Notes under the pieces: model-generated
Told to the model about the DNA's origin: nothing
What the model saw: only the letters and a program-made list of their open reading frames with translations
The model's database searches: none
Position numbers and translations under genes: made by a program
Origin: Chiua virens
Taxonomy: Eukaryota; Basidiomycota; Agaricomycetes; Boletales; Boletaceae
Direction: 5' to 3'
Assembly (NCBI GenBank): GCA_019787685.1
Contig: JAHNUO010000002.1
Coordinates: 2,108,001-2,172,000 of the forward strand
Length of the DNA: 64,000 nucleotides
Part shown: positions 12,843 through 23,068 of the stretch, in pieces
Numbering within the stretch: position 1 is the first letter of the stretch
Layout of the letters: each line of letters begins with the position of its first letter

Positions 12843-13021
12843 TTGTCATGGTAATCAATCTTTTTTATCTAAACATTTGTTACTAACTTTACTCCTAGAA
12901 TTATTTCTCATCCTCAATGCGCATTATCACCTTCTGCATCAATTTGCTGACTTGGACGCTATGATCACTTTTTTCTTTCTTTCTTTCGTGTTCATTTCTC
13001 CCCCTCGCTTCAGTGTGTTTG

Positions 13022-13474
13022 GGTTCCTTCCCCCTCATTCTGCGTTCTCACACTGGTTCTTGTGTTGATCACACTAGTAATCACATTCATGTAACTAGTG
13101 CTGCTTATCTTGCTAATTGAACTTTGGGTTGCGTTGTTTTCACAAATTGTGTATGAACTTTTTGTCTCAGTTGAGCTTTGTAACCAGTATGTGCTTAAAT
13201 GTATCATTGTTTCTTGCTGTGTCAAGCACAACTTTCTGTCTTAGTTGTGCTTTGTATAACTATGTGTCTAAATGTACTATTTTGTCTTACTGTGTCGAGC
13301 ACAACTTATCACACTCATCATAAGCTCCAGAAGATGGGAAAAGATGATCCTGCCATTTTCTATTTGTCTTACCTGACTAATTGTACTAATGATGTACCGT
13401 AAGATCACTTAGCCGCGGGAAGATTGCATAAGCAGTTTGCAAGCTGAAATAAGCAAGATGTAAAATTACTGATG
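13022..13474 (-). repeat. Right terminal inverted repeat of Plavaka 1
   Basis: About 453 bp, the reverse complement of 2156-2661, including matching decayed short ORFs in both arms. It ends in CTGATG immediately before the flanking CAGGTAGCC. Many differences between the two arms are C/T or G/A, in line with decay after insertion. Confidence 0.85.
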
Positions 13475-13549
13475 CAGGTAGCCTCGAAAATCGGTGGTGA
13501 GTAGATTCAAGGATTTCTGTGTCCCAATACCATTACCATCCAAACAAAT

Positions 13550-14595
13550 ATGCTATCCCATGCAGTGTTGCAGTCTATCTATGGTGATGATGTGATCCAT
13601 CTCTGGCACCCTTTGAGAGTAGGGAGTCCTGAGCATACTTCTAGTGGTAACTCTCTGTCTAATGGGTCAAAGGACACGATTCGCTATGTTGTTTCACTCA
13701 AGTATGCCAGTCATCTCATTCTTTGTTTCTATTTTCCCTTATATATTCCTCTCCCGGCTTGTTTTCACTGTGGCTGCAATGCAAGTCTCCTATCTCATGA
13801 GGATGTATCTATTCACATTCACATTTCCTTACTCCCTTCTTATCCCGCTGAGAGCCCACCACAGTTACAGCTTATCTCACGTTACATCAGTGCATTTGGT
13901 GTTGATGCATCTCTGTTTGGGTCCATACTCTGTATGTTTATATCTATATCTGGGGTTGAGTGGTCCCCCGATGCCGTTTGTGTCTTTGATGGACTTCAGA
14001 GCGTCCTCGAGCAGTGCAAAGCATGGTATGAAGACAAGCTCAGCTGAGAAAAAGTGGATGAACTTGTATGGGAGGACACATTGGAGCATGATTCAATGCC
14101 ACAAGGATCGGCAGCGCTGACGAACAAGGACAAGGAGGGTGTGGGGAGGGTGTCGAGACTGCCTATTCTGTAGGACGTGGGGTTGCCAGAGGGAATCAAG
14201 CTCGTCAAAGCAGAACCGATCGTGGATCAGAAGAGTGTGTTTGTAGGATGGGCATGCCAGATATCCCATCTGTCGCAGGTTTGTCACCCATTCTCTTTCT
14301 GGCACGTATTCTGTTTTGAATGCGCCTAACTCATGAATGTGTCTGGACTTGTTTCTGTTGTAGGTTTCGCTGATATTAAACCACTTGATGTCTGATCGAC
14401 ATGTTACATGTGTGGCACATCCAATTATTAATGCTTGGCGTTGTCAAGTTGGAAATGTACTCCATCAAGGTGAGTGACCCTCCTCCAAGTCATGATACAG
14501 CCGGCTTGACTGGGTGGGACATTCAAGACAATGACGACAATGGTGAGACAGCAGCTGGGAGTCAACTGGCACATTTATTATCCATTCTGGTATGA
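13550..14595 (+). pseudogene. YIH1: YIH1/IMPACT family protein (RWD + UPF0029 domain), decayed and truncated
   Basis: The frame at 13550-14047 encodes an RWD domain: VLQSIYGDDVIHLW, IRYVVSL, an apparently unspliced intron, then PPQLQLISRYISAFGVD and AWYEDKLS. It runs in frame into TGA (14044-14046; family residue Arg, so CGA to TGA), LVWEDTLEHDSMPQGSAA, a TAG, and EPIVDQKSVFVGWACQISHL. After an intron comes LNHLMSDRH...HPIINAWRCQVGNVLHQ (about 14365-14470), then DNDDNGETAAGSQLAHLLSIL (to 14595). The remaining C-terminal half is missing. YIH1/IMPACT proteins bind Gcn1 and restrain Gcn2 signalling. Substitutions such as R to Q and R to W at conserved sites also fit CpG decay. The functional copy must be elsewhere. 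Confidence 0.8.
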
Positions 14596-14999
14596 GGCAT
14601 CTACTTTTACTGATTGGAGGTCTGGCATCACTGGTTGGTACTTATCTTGATATGACATGTTATATTTTTCAGTTCAATTCCATTTTGAGTCGTGATTGTA
14701 AGGAGCTGTATTGCTTGCCATTGGGCTTACATGGTCTCATCAACTTTCTTTTGTGGTGTCATATCTGATAATCATTATCAGCAGCTTCATGACTATATGC
14801 TATCCTGCAGACTGTACATATAATACAATAGCTATTATAATGGGTTTGTCGTATCTTCATGATCCTGTAAGTCTAGGCAATGGAAGCCAATTGACTTGCA
14901 AATTTACACTACAAATTTACACTCTTGTAATTGCATGGACAGCACTGAACTTTTGATGGTTCAGTGGTGTGTCAAGATCGGCAGAGTACCTTTGCTAGA
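14596..14999. other. No gene recognised
   Basis: AT-rich sequence after the truncated YIH1 remnant. The continuation expected for YIH1 (a VTRYFGG-like block) is not found in any frame I read. It may be decayed intron or intergenic DNA. Confidence 0.4.
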
Positions 15000-15790
15000 A
15001 AAAACCATAAGTAACCTCATAAAGCTTGAAGAAACAAGTATTAGAATACCCAAGCCACTGCCCAAACAGAAAAGTCTTCATTAGACAAAGGAAAGTGCTC
15101 TGCATGTTCTGCATGAATGAAACAATGGCTACTTCCACAGCCTGGCTTTGAACATGCCCAGCGGTTTCGCAGCTTGTTGATCTTCTTGTCAAACTCAAGA
15201 TTCAGTGTAGACTCTTTAAATGACCTCTTTGCCTTCTGGTATCGTTCAACTCTCACTTTCATTAGCTTGTAGGCTTGATCTGAAAACTCATCTCCTTTTT
15301 TGACCTCTTCTTTGGGTGATCATCTTCACTGTCAGTCCCTGGGCCACTCTCACCCAGGGTTGCATTGTCATTGTCATCCGAACTCTTTCCTGCTTTTCCC
15401 ACCTTTTTTTGGGCCTATTTTGCTCAAGATTAGTGCATATATGCATTGTTTGTGGCATACCTTTCAAGTCTTTGGTAGCAATGGTGCCTCAATAACAAGA
15501 TTTACAGACAGATCTTTCTGCTTCACAACATGTGAAATCATAAAGGTGCAATCTTCATCAGAAGCAAGTAAGAGCAGTTGTTGAACATGAGGGATACTCC
15601 ACTCCACTGAGTAGTCTCCATAGGTCCCAAGCGGCTTGGGGTTGATCTTCTCTTCAATTTTTCGAAGGATCTGTGCTTTGATGGTATCGAATTCAGTTTC
15701 AGAAGGGAGAGTGAGAAATGAGTTGGCCAATTTGCGTTGTTTCTCTGGTTTGTGCATCTGCTCAACAGAGTAGATGGACAGGGAATATGT
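15000..15790 (-). pseudogene. 3' part of an unidentified gene split by the gag-only LTR element
   Basis: Minus-strand coding blocks read in order: YSLSIYSVEQMHKPEKQRKL (just inside the LTR junction at 15790), TEFDTIKAQILRKIEEKINP, WSIPHVQQLLLLASDEDCTF, then an intron at about 15420-15465. An acidic/basic linker (SSDDNDN; SEDDHPKKRSKK) follows. The last block (15041-15262) is RVERYQKAKRSFKEST with a Cys/His cluster RWACSKPGCGSSHCFIHAEH and SVWAVAW. The CxxxxC...C...H pattern suggests metal binding. The likely 5' part lies on the other side of the retrotransposon (20863-21190). I do not recognise the family. It may be another transposon-borne gene. Confidence 0.5.
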
Positions 15791-16404
15791 TGAAGGTAAT
15801 ATATCCTGGCTGTAGTGCAATACTCAGGGGGATTGAAAGAAATAGAAAGAGGGTGAAGAAATGTGATTCCATTCGACCCAGGGACAACACTGAGTTGGTG
15901 AACAACGAATAATGGTTTTGAGTAGTCCGAGATGAATCTGGGGTGAATCTGGATTAAAACGGATAGAAAAGTGGACGTGGCAGTCCAATCCGGATTGAGA
16001 AAATACAAGGAGAGCGAGAGAAAACGAACGTTGACCGAAAACGATGTGAGACAGATGCACACAGGCAAAAGCTACTGTATTTTGTCAATACAGTGAATTT
16101 ATAGTCCTCGGGAATACCCTCAGACTTGTCCTAAGTAAGGATAATAATAAAAATAGAAGGTTTTCATACGGTATAAAGTTTGAGAGGCACCCGAATGTCC
16201 CTGCAAGGGCTGCATGACATGGTCTAGCCAATGCTAAGTATGAATAAGGAGCATCAAAAATAAAATAAAAGAGTCTGAGGCAAATTGGGCACGGATACAG
16301 CAATCCGGATGAGTTTGCACAAGCAGACAGATCAGGATCGGGATCGGGTGACGACAGGGTGCAGAAACGTGCTATGTGAGCACAGGGAATACCTATTCCC
16401 TACA
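15791..16404 (-). repeat. 3' LTR of gag-only element copy 1
   Basis: 614 bp, TG...CA bounded in either reading (TGAAGGTAATATATC ... TATTCCCTACA). It matches the copies at 20249-20862, 51718-52332 and 61866-62481 almost base for base. Confidence 0.9.
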
Positions 16405-18663
16405 CCCGATGGGGACTTTAGATGCTGACTGTCCCCAGTCAGCCCGATGTGTATGGGGATGCGATCGGTGGTTCAATGTGACAGTTGCAGATGGCAGCGG
16501 ATGGGTCCGGATACAACAGGGTGATGGATATGTTGACAGAGACAATGACAGCAATGAGAGTGAGGATAGTGATGACAGAGATGACGACAGAGATGATGAC
16601 AGAGATGATGATGATGACAACGAGAGTGATGGTGGCTGCACAGTGATGATGACCTGAAAACGACAGGAACGACAATGATGACTGGTGATAGCAGCACAGT
16701 GACAATGATCCGCAAATGACAGGATCGGATAGTGATTGCGATGGTGTGATGCATGGCTTTTCTGTGTGTCTGTTGTCTATGGTCTCGTGCATGAAGGCAC
16801 GATGGATGAAGGATGGCCGTAATCTGCAATGCAAAGTGTGTGTGATGGTTGTGTTCATCGCAGTGATAGCATCTCTGGTATGCGTCGATCGTCCTGCGTG
16901 AATTCTGCTTGTCTGCATGTGTCCAGTGTGATCCAATGTGATCCAGTCGGCCAAGTTTGCTATCCACTGCTCGCTGCTCGCTGTGTGATCCAAATACGAA
17001 GAAAAAGAACTGTATGGTTGAACGTGAAAGAAATGATAAGAAAGAGAAAAAACAAAATGAAACCAATTGGCAAGTGTCTGACTCGGCTTGTCTTCGTCGT
17101 GCGTCTTTCATGTCTATACCTGCAACGGATGCCCTTTTGTGATACCTAAAAATGTCTGGACACGATCCGGATATGACCAGATAAAGTGCGTTGTGCCTAT
17201 GTGCGTTCGAAGAGCAGAAGTGGTATGTAGTGGATGACGGCACGAACTCTAGATGATTGCAATAACGAAGTAGTGAATTGAGTGGTAGAAGAAATGAATG
17301 GACTATACAATCATGTGTTGGTTTTTCTATATGGTATTCTTTTCTTTTCTGCGATGGTTTCTTGTTTGATGAGTAATGATCGATCACCGGACTAAACCCA
17401 GGGTGAGATAGAGATCTGCCAGACGAATACTGGGGACGAAACAGAGATGAAACGGATATCAAAAGAATGATTTCAATGACTGAAATTGTGAAAACGCGAA
17501 AAGTTGCGTGTGGAAACCAAGGCGGTCATATAGACCCCTCCCCCCTGGGTAGGCCATATCTGATGACCTCCCGGTCATCCAGATAATGCTGTGGAGAAAG
17601 GGTGAGGGCATCTCGATGATAGTAAAAAAAGAAACAGTCAGATTCCTGGGTCAAAGGGAAAATGTGACTGAACCGTGTTGGCCAGGTCATCAAATAAACC
17701 TGATGTGGGCAGAGACAGCTGAAGCATAAACTGAAACGAAACGATGTATGCGTTAGTGTAAAATTGAGAGAGAGGGAAACAGATTGGGACTCAGAGAGCG
17801 GCAAAGGGCATGTGTAGTTTCGATAACTGGCTCAGAATCGATTGAACCGGTGAGGTATGGGTCCTCGGATACGGCCGTAAACATAGAGGTGGTGGCTTGG
17901 ATGAGATGGGTGGTGGCATGGTTGCAGAAATGAGGGGCGAGGTCGATAGCAGCAAGGGCGGTTTGTTGAAAAAGGACAAGGGTGATGGGTGTGGCTGCCA
18001 TATGCGCACTTCATGGGGCATAGAACTGCGCAGAAGAGTGCGTTTAGCTTTGATACATGGCCGGCAACCGATTGAACCGGTGAGGTGCTAATCCTTGGAT
18101 ATGGTCATAAACACAGAGATGGCGGTTTGTTGAAGAAGGATGAGGGCAATGAGAGTGGCTGCCATATGCACACTTCATGGGGCATAGGAACTGCACAGAA
18201 GAGTGCGTTTAGCTTCGATACCTGGCCAGAAACCAATCGACCCAGCAAGGTACTACAAATCCTCGGATACAGCTGTAAATGCAGCGACAGTGGTTCGGAT
18301 GTGATAGGCAATGGGACAGCTTTAGGGATGAGAGACTGACTGGGCGATGCGGGTGGTGATGGATCCAACATGATCCGAGCTATCCGGATAGATGTTTTCA
18401 GTGATGCGGCCGGCATGCTGCTATCGTGAATGGATGGCAATGATGGTGGATCTGGTGGTGATAAAACAGTTGTGTCTTCTGGAGGCAAGTGAGGTGGTTG
18501 TGCTAAGCCAGGTGGGTGAGAGGGAAGTGAGTGGGATGAGAGTATGCGCCCGGTTGGCCGTTTTGTCATAGCCGAAAACGTCGATCTGCTGAGCTGCAAT
18601 CCGGTACTATGTGACGGATGGGTAAGTGGTGGTGTGAGGTTCATCGGTGGCAACTTCATAGTC
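16405..18663 (-). other. Internal region of gag-only element copy 1, low-complexity and Pro/Ser-rich frames
   Basis: It is closely related to 52333-54531. It contains a GATGAC/GACAGA microsatellite (about 16545-16620) and tandem repeats of roughly 190 bp (about 17830-18290). Minus-strand frames are Pro/Ser-rich (for example HPSHSTGLQLSRSTFSAMTK at 18105-18659) without an enzymatic motif. The long overlapping frames on both strands around 16400-17460 reflect low-complexity sequence and are not supported as genes. Confidence 0.6.
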
Positions 18664-19217
18664 TGTTAGAGACCGTGCGACTCGGAGGTAGCCAACTCCG
18701 GATCTCCGGAGTTGTAACGTCGGACGGGACTTGGCTTCACCGTATGTGGTGCGCCCTTGTCACAGTCTGTCCCTATATTTCGGACGTGCGGAGAACGGAG
18801 GTAGATATATGACTCAACACATAAAGTGGAGTCGAGCGGAGTAAAGACCGTCAAGGTCTTACGGAGTGTTCGGAGTGAGTCGTACAATAAACTAATATTC
18901 AGACTAAGGGTACACAGTCATGGTACTACAGTTTATATACTCGGAGTGGAATGGAGATTAGTAACGGAGTTGGTAAGAACTGAGTAAGACGGAAGATCGG
19001 GAAACTACATAGCCGGAGGTAAGTCGGGTACTGAGAAAGCCGTAGCTATGCTCGTAAGCGAGACACAGGTTATGTACTAAAATAAAAGAGGAGACATATA
19101 TACGTAACGGAGGTCCGGGGTCGCGGAGTTGCGTCCTGAGGGAGATCGACCCGGAGTTATCGTCTAAGAGAAACGGAGTTATATCCGGAGGAACGGAGAA
19201 CGGAGCGGTATATGACA
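18664..19217 (+). repeat. Solo LTR of a second retrotransposon family (CpG-rich copy)
   Basis: 554 bp starting TGTTAGAGACCGTGCGAC and ending GGTATATGACA. The flanks repeat ATAGTC (18658-18663 and 19218-19223), a target duplication. The sequence is absent from the corresponding place in the second gag-only copy (around 54531), which confirms insertion. A related copy is at 24898-25489. No internal coding region remains, so LTR-LTR recombination has removed it. Confidence 0.88.
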
Positions 19218-19330
19218 ATAGTCATCCGAGGTGACAGAGGTGGCAAGGCTGGCGTGGTCGATGGTGAGAGCGATGGGGTGGACAAGTCGGGTTGTGACGT
19301 ATCTGAAGAGGGCAAAGGTGGTTGGATTGG

Positions 19331-20248
19331 TCATGGTGATGGATCCGAGAACATCCAGATTGATGTATGCATGAGTACATCCGGTGGCAGAGAGATTGTG
19401 CCTGAGGAGGGTGAGTGTAGTGGGTGAGATGTGTTGGGGCAATCCAGTTGATCTTGCTCCTGTGTTTCGGCATGTGGTACCGCAAATTCAACAACTGTGA
19501 GAGGCGGATCAGCATAGACGGGTTCAATTGAGATGTTACCGGATTGCTCAGGATTGCATTCTACTATCCTTGAATAGACCCAGATGGAATCACTTTGCGG
19601 CAAGTGATCTGCTAGATTCAATAAGGTGGATGCTGAGGCAAGGATGGGGTCGGTGGTGATGTCGATGGATGGTTCTGGAACGTAAAGTGTGTAGTTGTCA
19701 TCGTATGATGAGTACCAGTGCTGGACATCCGCTACGAACATTGACCAATCTGGCTGCACTGTGAGTACTTGCTGCGATGTCCACCATAGCTCGGCATCTT
19801 CTGGGTAGGCATACCAGATGGCTGTATTAATCTTCTGTGCATCCGTGAGTCCAATGCTCGTAGCTAACTGATCGATGTATTTCAAAAAGGCAGGTAACTG
19901 TGATGGAATGGTCGCATCGAAACGTGGGGCGAGAGGCAGTCCAGAAGGGCAGGTGTAGGAGATATCTGGGTGATGGCATAGTAACGACTCAGATGGTGGC
20001 GCAGGTCGCTGTGCACTGTGACAGGTGTGTCGTCTGACTTGTCTGACGTCACTTAGAGTTCTGTGGCAGCGTAAGGGTAGTGGTGCAGGGTTCGATAGGG
20101 GCGATGATGCTATGCAAGGAGGTGTTAACCGAGGCAAAAATTTTCTGAGAAGTGAAGTGAGGGTATGTCGTGAGCGAGGTGAATAATGAGTGGATGGATT
20201 GTCGTCGTCTGTACCAACTTCTGGAAGTCCCTTGCAGTGGGCTCCAGT
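19331..20248 (-). pseudogene. Gag-like remnant of gag-only element copy 1
   Basis: An open frame of about 310 codons runs out of the 5' LTR to TGA/TAA near 19331. Around residues 115-175 it reads FDATIPSQLPAFLKYIDQLA, then GLTDAQKINTAIWYAYPEDA and ELWWTSQ. This resembles the capsid region of Ty3/Gypsy Gag. No ATG lies upstream of this region in frame; the open frame begins at a TTG inside the LTR. The start codon is therefore either lost or non-canonical. A zinc knuckle was not seen. Confidence 0.55.
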
Positions 20249-20862
20249 TGAAGGTAATATATCCCAGCTGTAGTGCAATACTCAGGGGGATTGAAAGAAA
20301 TAAAAGAGGGTGAAGGAATGCGATTCCATTCGACCCAGGGACAACACTGAGTTGGTGAACAATGAATAATGGTTTTTGAGTAGTCCGAGATGAATCTGGG
20401 GTGAATCTGGATTAAAACGGATAGAAAAGTGGACGCGGCAGTCCAATCCGGATCGAGAAAATATGAGGAGAGCGAGAGAAAATGAACGTTGACCGAAAAC
20501 GATGTGAGACAGATGCACACGGGCAAAAGCTACTGTATTTTGTCAATACAGTGAATTTATAGTCCTCGGGAATACCCTCAGACTTGTCCTAAGTAAGGAT
20601 AATAATAAAAATAGAAGGTTTTCATACGGTATAAAGTTTGAGAGGCACCCGAATGTCCCTGCAAGGGCTGCATGACATGGTCTAGCCAATGCTAAGTATG
20701 AATAAGGAGCATCAAAAATAAAATAAAAGAGTCTGAGGCAAATCGGGCGCGGATACAGCAATCCAGATGAGTTTGCACAAGCAGACAGATCAGGATCAGG
20801 ATCAGGTGATGACAGGGTGCAGAAACGTGCTATGCGAGCACAGGGAATACCTATTCCCTACA
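20249..20862 (-). repeat. 5' LTR of gag-only element copy 1
   Basis: 614 bp, same boundaries as the partner LTR. On the minus strand a TATA-like box (complement of 20553-20562) is followed within a few bases by an 8-bp inverted repeat (ACTGTATT...AATACAGT, 20532-20552). That repeat is conserved in all four copies. Confidence 0.9.
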
Positions 20863-21190
20863 ACATGATGTCAGGTTTGGGTGGTGGTGGTAGCAGCAGC
20901 AGAGCTTCCCCAACTATACCAGGGCCACTTGGGTCTTGACCATCATCTTGAGCCTGAGGGGCCACAGCCTGAGCAGCTTTGCTCACTGGCACTTTGTTCT
21001 TGCTGCCCTGAGGACAGCCTTGCTTCTTTGGAGCTGCAACAGGTTGACTCGGAGCCAGTTGTTCCATCTCTGTAGACTTCTCCAGAGGTTCCTGGGGACC
21101 ACTGGCCTTGGAATGACGAGATCAAAGTTCCTTGGATGTTGTCTTGGAGAGCTCAGCAGTGTCATAAATTGAGTTGTGGGCCATATTGAT
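20863..21190 (-). pseudogene. 5' part of the split minus-strand gene
   Basis: The frame reads MEQLAPSQPVAAPKKQGCPQ, then GSKNKVPVSKAAQAVAPQAQ and PPPPKPDIM up to the LTR junction. A basic PKKxGxPxGSKNK motif near the N-terminus resembles an AT-hook and is common at the start of agaricomycete transposon-associated DUF6532-type proteins. It presumably joined 15790 before the retrotransposon arrived; this cannot be proven because no target duplication is seen. Confidence 0.5.
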
Positions 21191-21967
21191 GTGATGAGAC
21201 AGAGATTGGTCACATATAGCTATTATTATTATTTATTTGTTCATCTAATCTCACACTGGCCTCATTGCCAACCATTTTGCAAAGTGGTGTAAATACTATC
21301 AAATATGACCAAACAAACAATTCTTTGATAAGATTTAGTTTGATGAGATTCAATGAGGTTCAGTTTGTTCTGATCACATTTGATGAGATTTAGTGATTTT
21401 GATTAGTTTGTTTGATCATGTTTGGCAAGATTTAGTGGTTTTGATTATTTTGATTGTGTTTGATAAGGTTTAGTAAGTCGTTTGATTATATTTGATAAGA
21501 TTTAGTGAGCTTTTATATTGTTTGGTCATGTTTAGTTTATTTCACTAGTAACCCTTTTTGTCTATCATTGGGTTATATGTATAGGTTTTCTGATTAGCAA
21601 AAATAGTAATGGTCATAACACTGTAATGGTTTTAATTACTGTATCATTTAAGTTGTTAAGCACAATAGTCTTTAGTTAGTGACATGGTTGGGTACCAGTC
21701 ATACATCATAATACATGTAGTGTTTATATTAGAATTAGAAATGTACATACTCTATGATAGTGCAATGGAATAATTAGTGTAGTACATTGGCAGTCATGAG
21801 AATAAGAGGGCTGATTGTAATCCTATACTTTTAGTGCATTTTCTATACAGTCTGTGCAGTGCAGTACATGTACTGTACAGAGGGGAACCTGGCTGTGGGA
21901 CTGTGGAGTTGTACAGCTCTGTACAGAGCTGTACAGAGCTGTATATAGGGGGAGTGATTTGCTGATG
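21191..21967. repeat. AT-rich subterminal region and terminus of a DNA transposon
   Basis: It contains at least seven degenerate copies of TTTGATGAGATTTAGTG-like sequence (about 21300-21520), then AT-rich DNA. A cluster of palindromes at 21863-21945 (GTACATGTAC; repeated AGCTCTGTACAGAGCT) precedes the terminal string TTTGCTGATG, ending at 21967, followed by CAG. The same terminal string occurs at 24470 and 60467 and inverted at 54632. I read this as the promoter-side end of the element carrying the minus-strand gene to its left. Confidence 0.6.
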
Positions 21968-21970
21968 CAG

Positions 21971-23068
21971 GTGGTGAAACCCTCAGAAGATTTGCACCTT
22001 GAAAGGCTGTGTTGCAGTGAAGGATTTTGAAGTTGCTGTCTAGCAGCTCCTCAAGATCACTATCAGCTGATTCCACTCACACCTAACTGCCAAGAATGCT
22101 TATCTGGACCACCTTACTCAAGTCACCTGGGCCAAGGAAGCATGGATGGAGGCATGCAAAGAGTGTGATGCCCAAATTAGATTTAACAACAAGATAATAC
22201 AGTTGGTGCATACAGTTATCTGATATTACTTGAAGAAAGTCACTGTTTGCATGCTCTGAAGATCACAAACTGGACCTGGCATCTTACTGGCAAGCTCAAA
22301 AGCAAGATTTGTCCACTCATTGAGTCAACCTACAGATTGGACAGTAGCACAAAGGCTGCAGTGCAAGCTCAAAACTACAAGCTGGTGATTGACCTTGTGG
22401 AAGACTTTGGGTTTTATTATAGGGTAAGTCATCCTGGTGATTATGTATCCACTACTGAGATTTGTCGTAATGTAGACACTTGGAAATCCTGAGCAAGATA
22501 TCCTCCCGAAAGGCTTATACAAAAACAAGATTATCCAGAAAGCCATCAACATTTCTTTCTATCAAGACAAGAAGGACAAAGGAGTGATCTACCCACAGTA
22601 TTTCCAGCCATTCCCAATGGCAGGAATGGTGCTGATTTTGACAGTGGTATATATACAAGCCAGTGTGGTTGCCAGTAAGTGTACTACTGAATTCCTTTGT
22701 TGTCACACAGATCAAGGCTTCCATCGACAAGTAGAGCTCTGGTGAGTACTGCGACATTCCATTTACTGAGCCAATTTACAAGCCAGTCTACAATCTTCAC
22801 CTCAACCAGCTGCGAAAATTTAATGAGGGTACAAAAGCACACAGAATCTTACTGAAAATACTTGCTCATTTTGATGCCAATGGATGGTGAGGCACAACAT
22901 CAGCCTGTACTGACGCTAATATAGTATATTTCATCTAGGCATCATGCTAAGGTAGATACATCAGTTACAGAGTCACGCATGCATGGCTTACAGGCTGACA
23001 CAATCGCTGCTGCAGTCCATGAGTATGAGGTGCAGGGTGGGAACCTCAGCAGTGAGGACAAAGATTAG
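21971..23068 (+). pseudogene. DUF6532-like gene remnant A
   Basis: Spliced blocks in order: TWAKEAWMEACKECDAQIRF (about 22130), LTGKLKSKICPLIESTYRLD (22280-22330), VEDFGFYYR then a GTAAGT donor (22423). The next exons give GLYKNKIIQKAINISFYQDK, KKDKGVIYPQYFQPFPMAGM, a TAG within SIDK-SSGEY, then FTEPIYKPVYNLHLNQL and AHRILLKILAHFDANGW. The last exon ends GGNLSSEDKD at TAG 23066-23068. The order (IxxAIxxxFxxxxDxGxxYPxYFxPxP, then LxLTV and SxGEY) is what I remember of DUF6532. Function unknown. Frame breaks mark it as dead. Confidence 0.7.

Larger units (their letters stand above)
2156..13474. mobile_element. Plavaka-superfamily DNA transposon 1 (two divergent genes, long TIRs)
   Basis: The outer ends are CATCAG at 2156 and its complement CTGATG at 13469-13474. 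They head long inverted repeats. The flanks are ...GAACA on the left and CAGG... on the right, compatible with a 2-bp CA target duplication, and removal restores a host reading frame. Inside lie a minus-strand transposase (4995-8407) and a divergent plus-strand DUF6532-like gene (8733-12842). A Tc1/mariner element sits within the second gene. Both genes carry stop codons, so this copy is dead. Plavaka elements are DNA transposons described from basidiomycete genomes; the assignment rests on transposase motifs. Confidence 0.8.
15791..20862 (-). mobile_element. Gag-only (non-autonomous) LTR retrotransposon, copy 1
   Basis: Two 614-bp LTRs (15791-16404 and 20249-20862) enclose 16405-20248, which also holds a solo LTR of another family (18664-19217). 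Orientation is minus: the 5' LTR is on the right, and a TATA-like CTATAAATTC lies in each LTR on the minus strand. The first bases after the 5' LTR read ACTGGAGCCCACTGCAAGG, a plausible tRNA primer site. A gag-like frame follows, but no protease, reverse transcriptase or integrase motif is found. No target duplication is visible (flanks ...ATATGT and ACATGATG), so inter-element recombination is possible. The element sits inside a minus-strand gene. Confidence 0.85.

Noticed and set aside
13469..13477. CTGATGCAG at element ends read as branch point plus 3' splice site of an intron
   Set aside because: The spacing between a branch A and CAG would be far too short, and the string coincides with TIR ends in several elements.
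16473..17462. Long 329-codon minus-strand frame and overlapping frames
   Set aside because: His/Ser/Cys-rich text arises from the GATGAC/GACAGA microsatellite and flanking low-complexity DNA. Similar overlapping frames occur on both strands and no motif is present.
20249..20278. Open frames reading out of the gag-only LTR into flanking genes (also at 15791 and 61866), which looked like LTR-supplied start codons
   Set aside because: The first codon is TTG, not ATG, on checking the bases; the fusion frames are therefore not supported as translated products.
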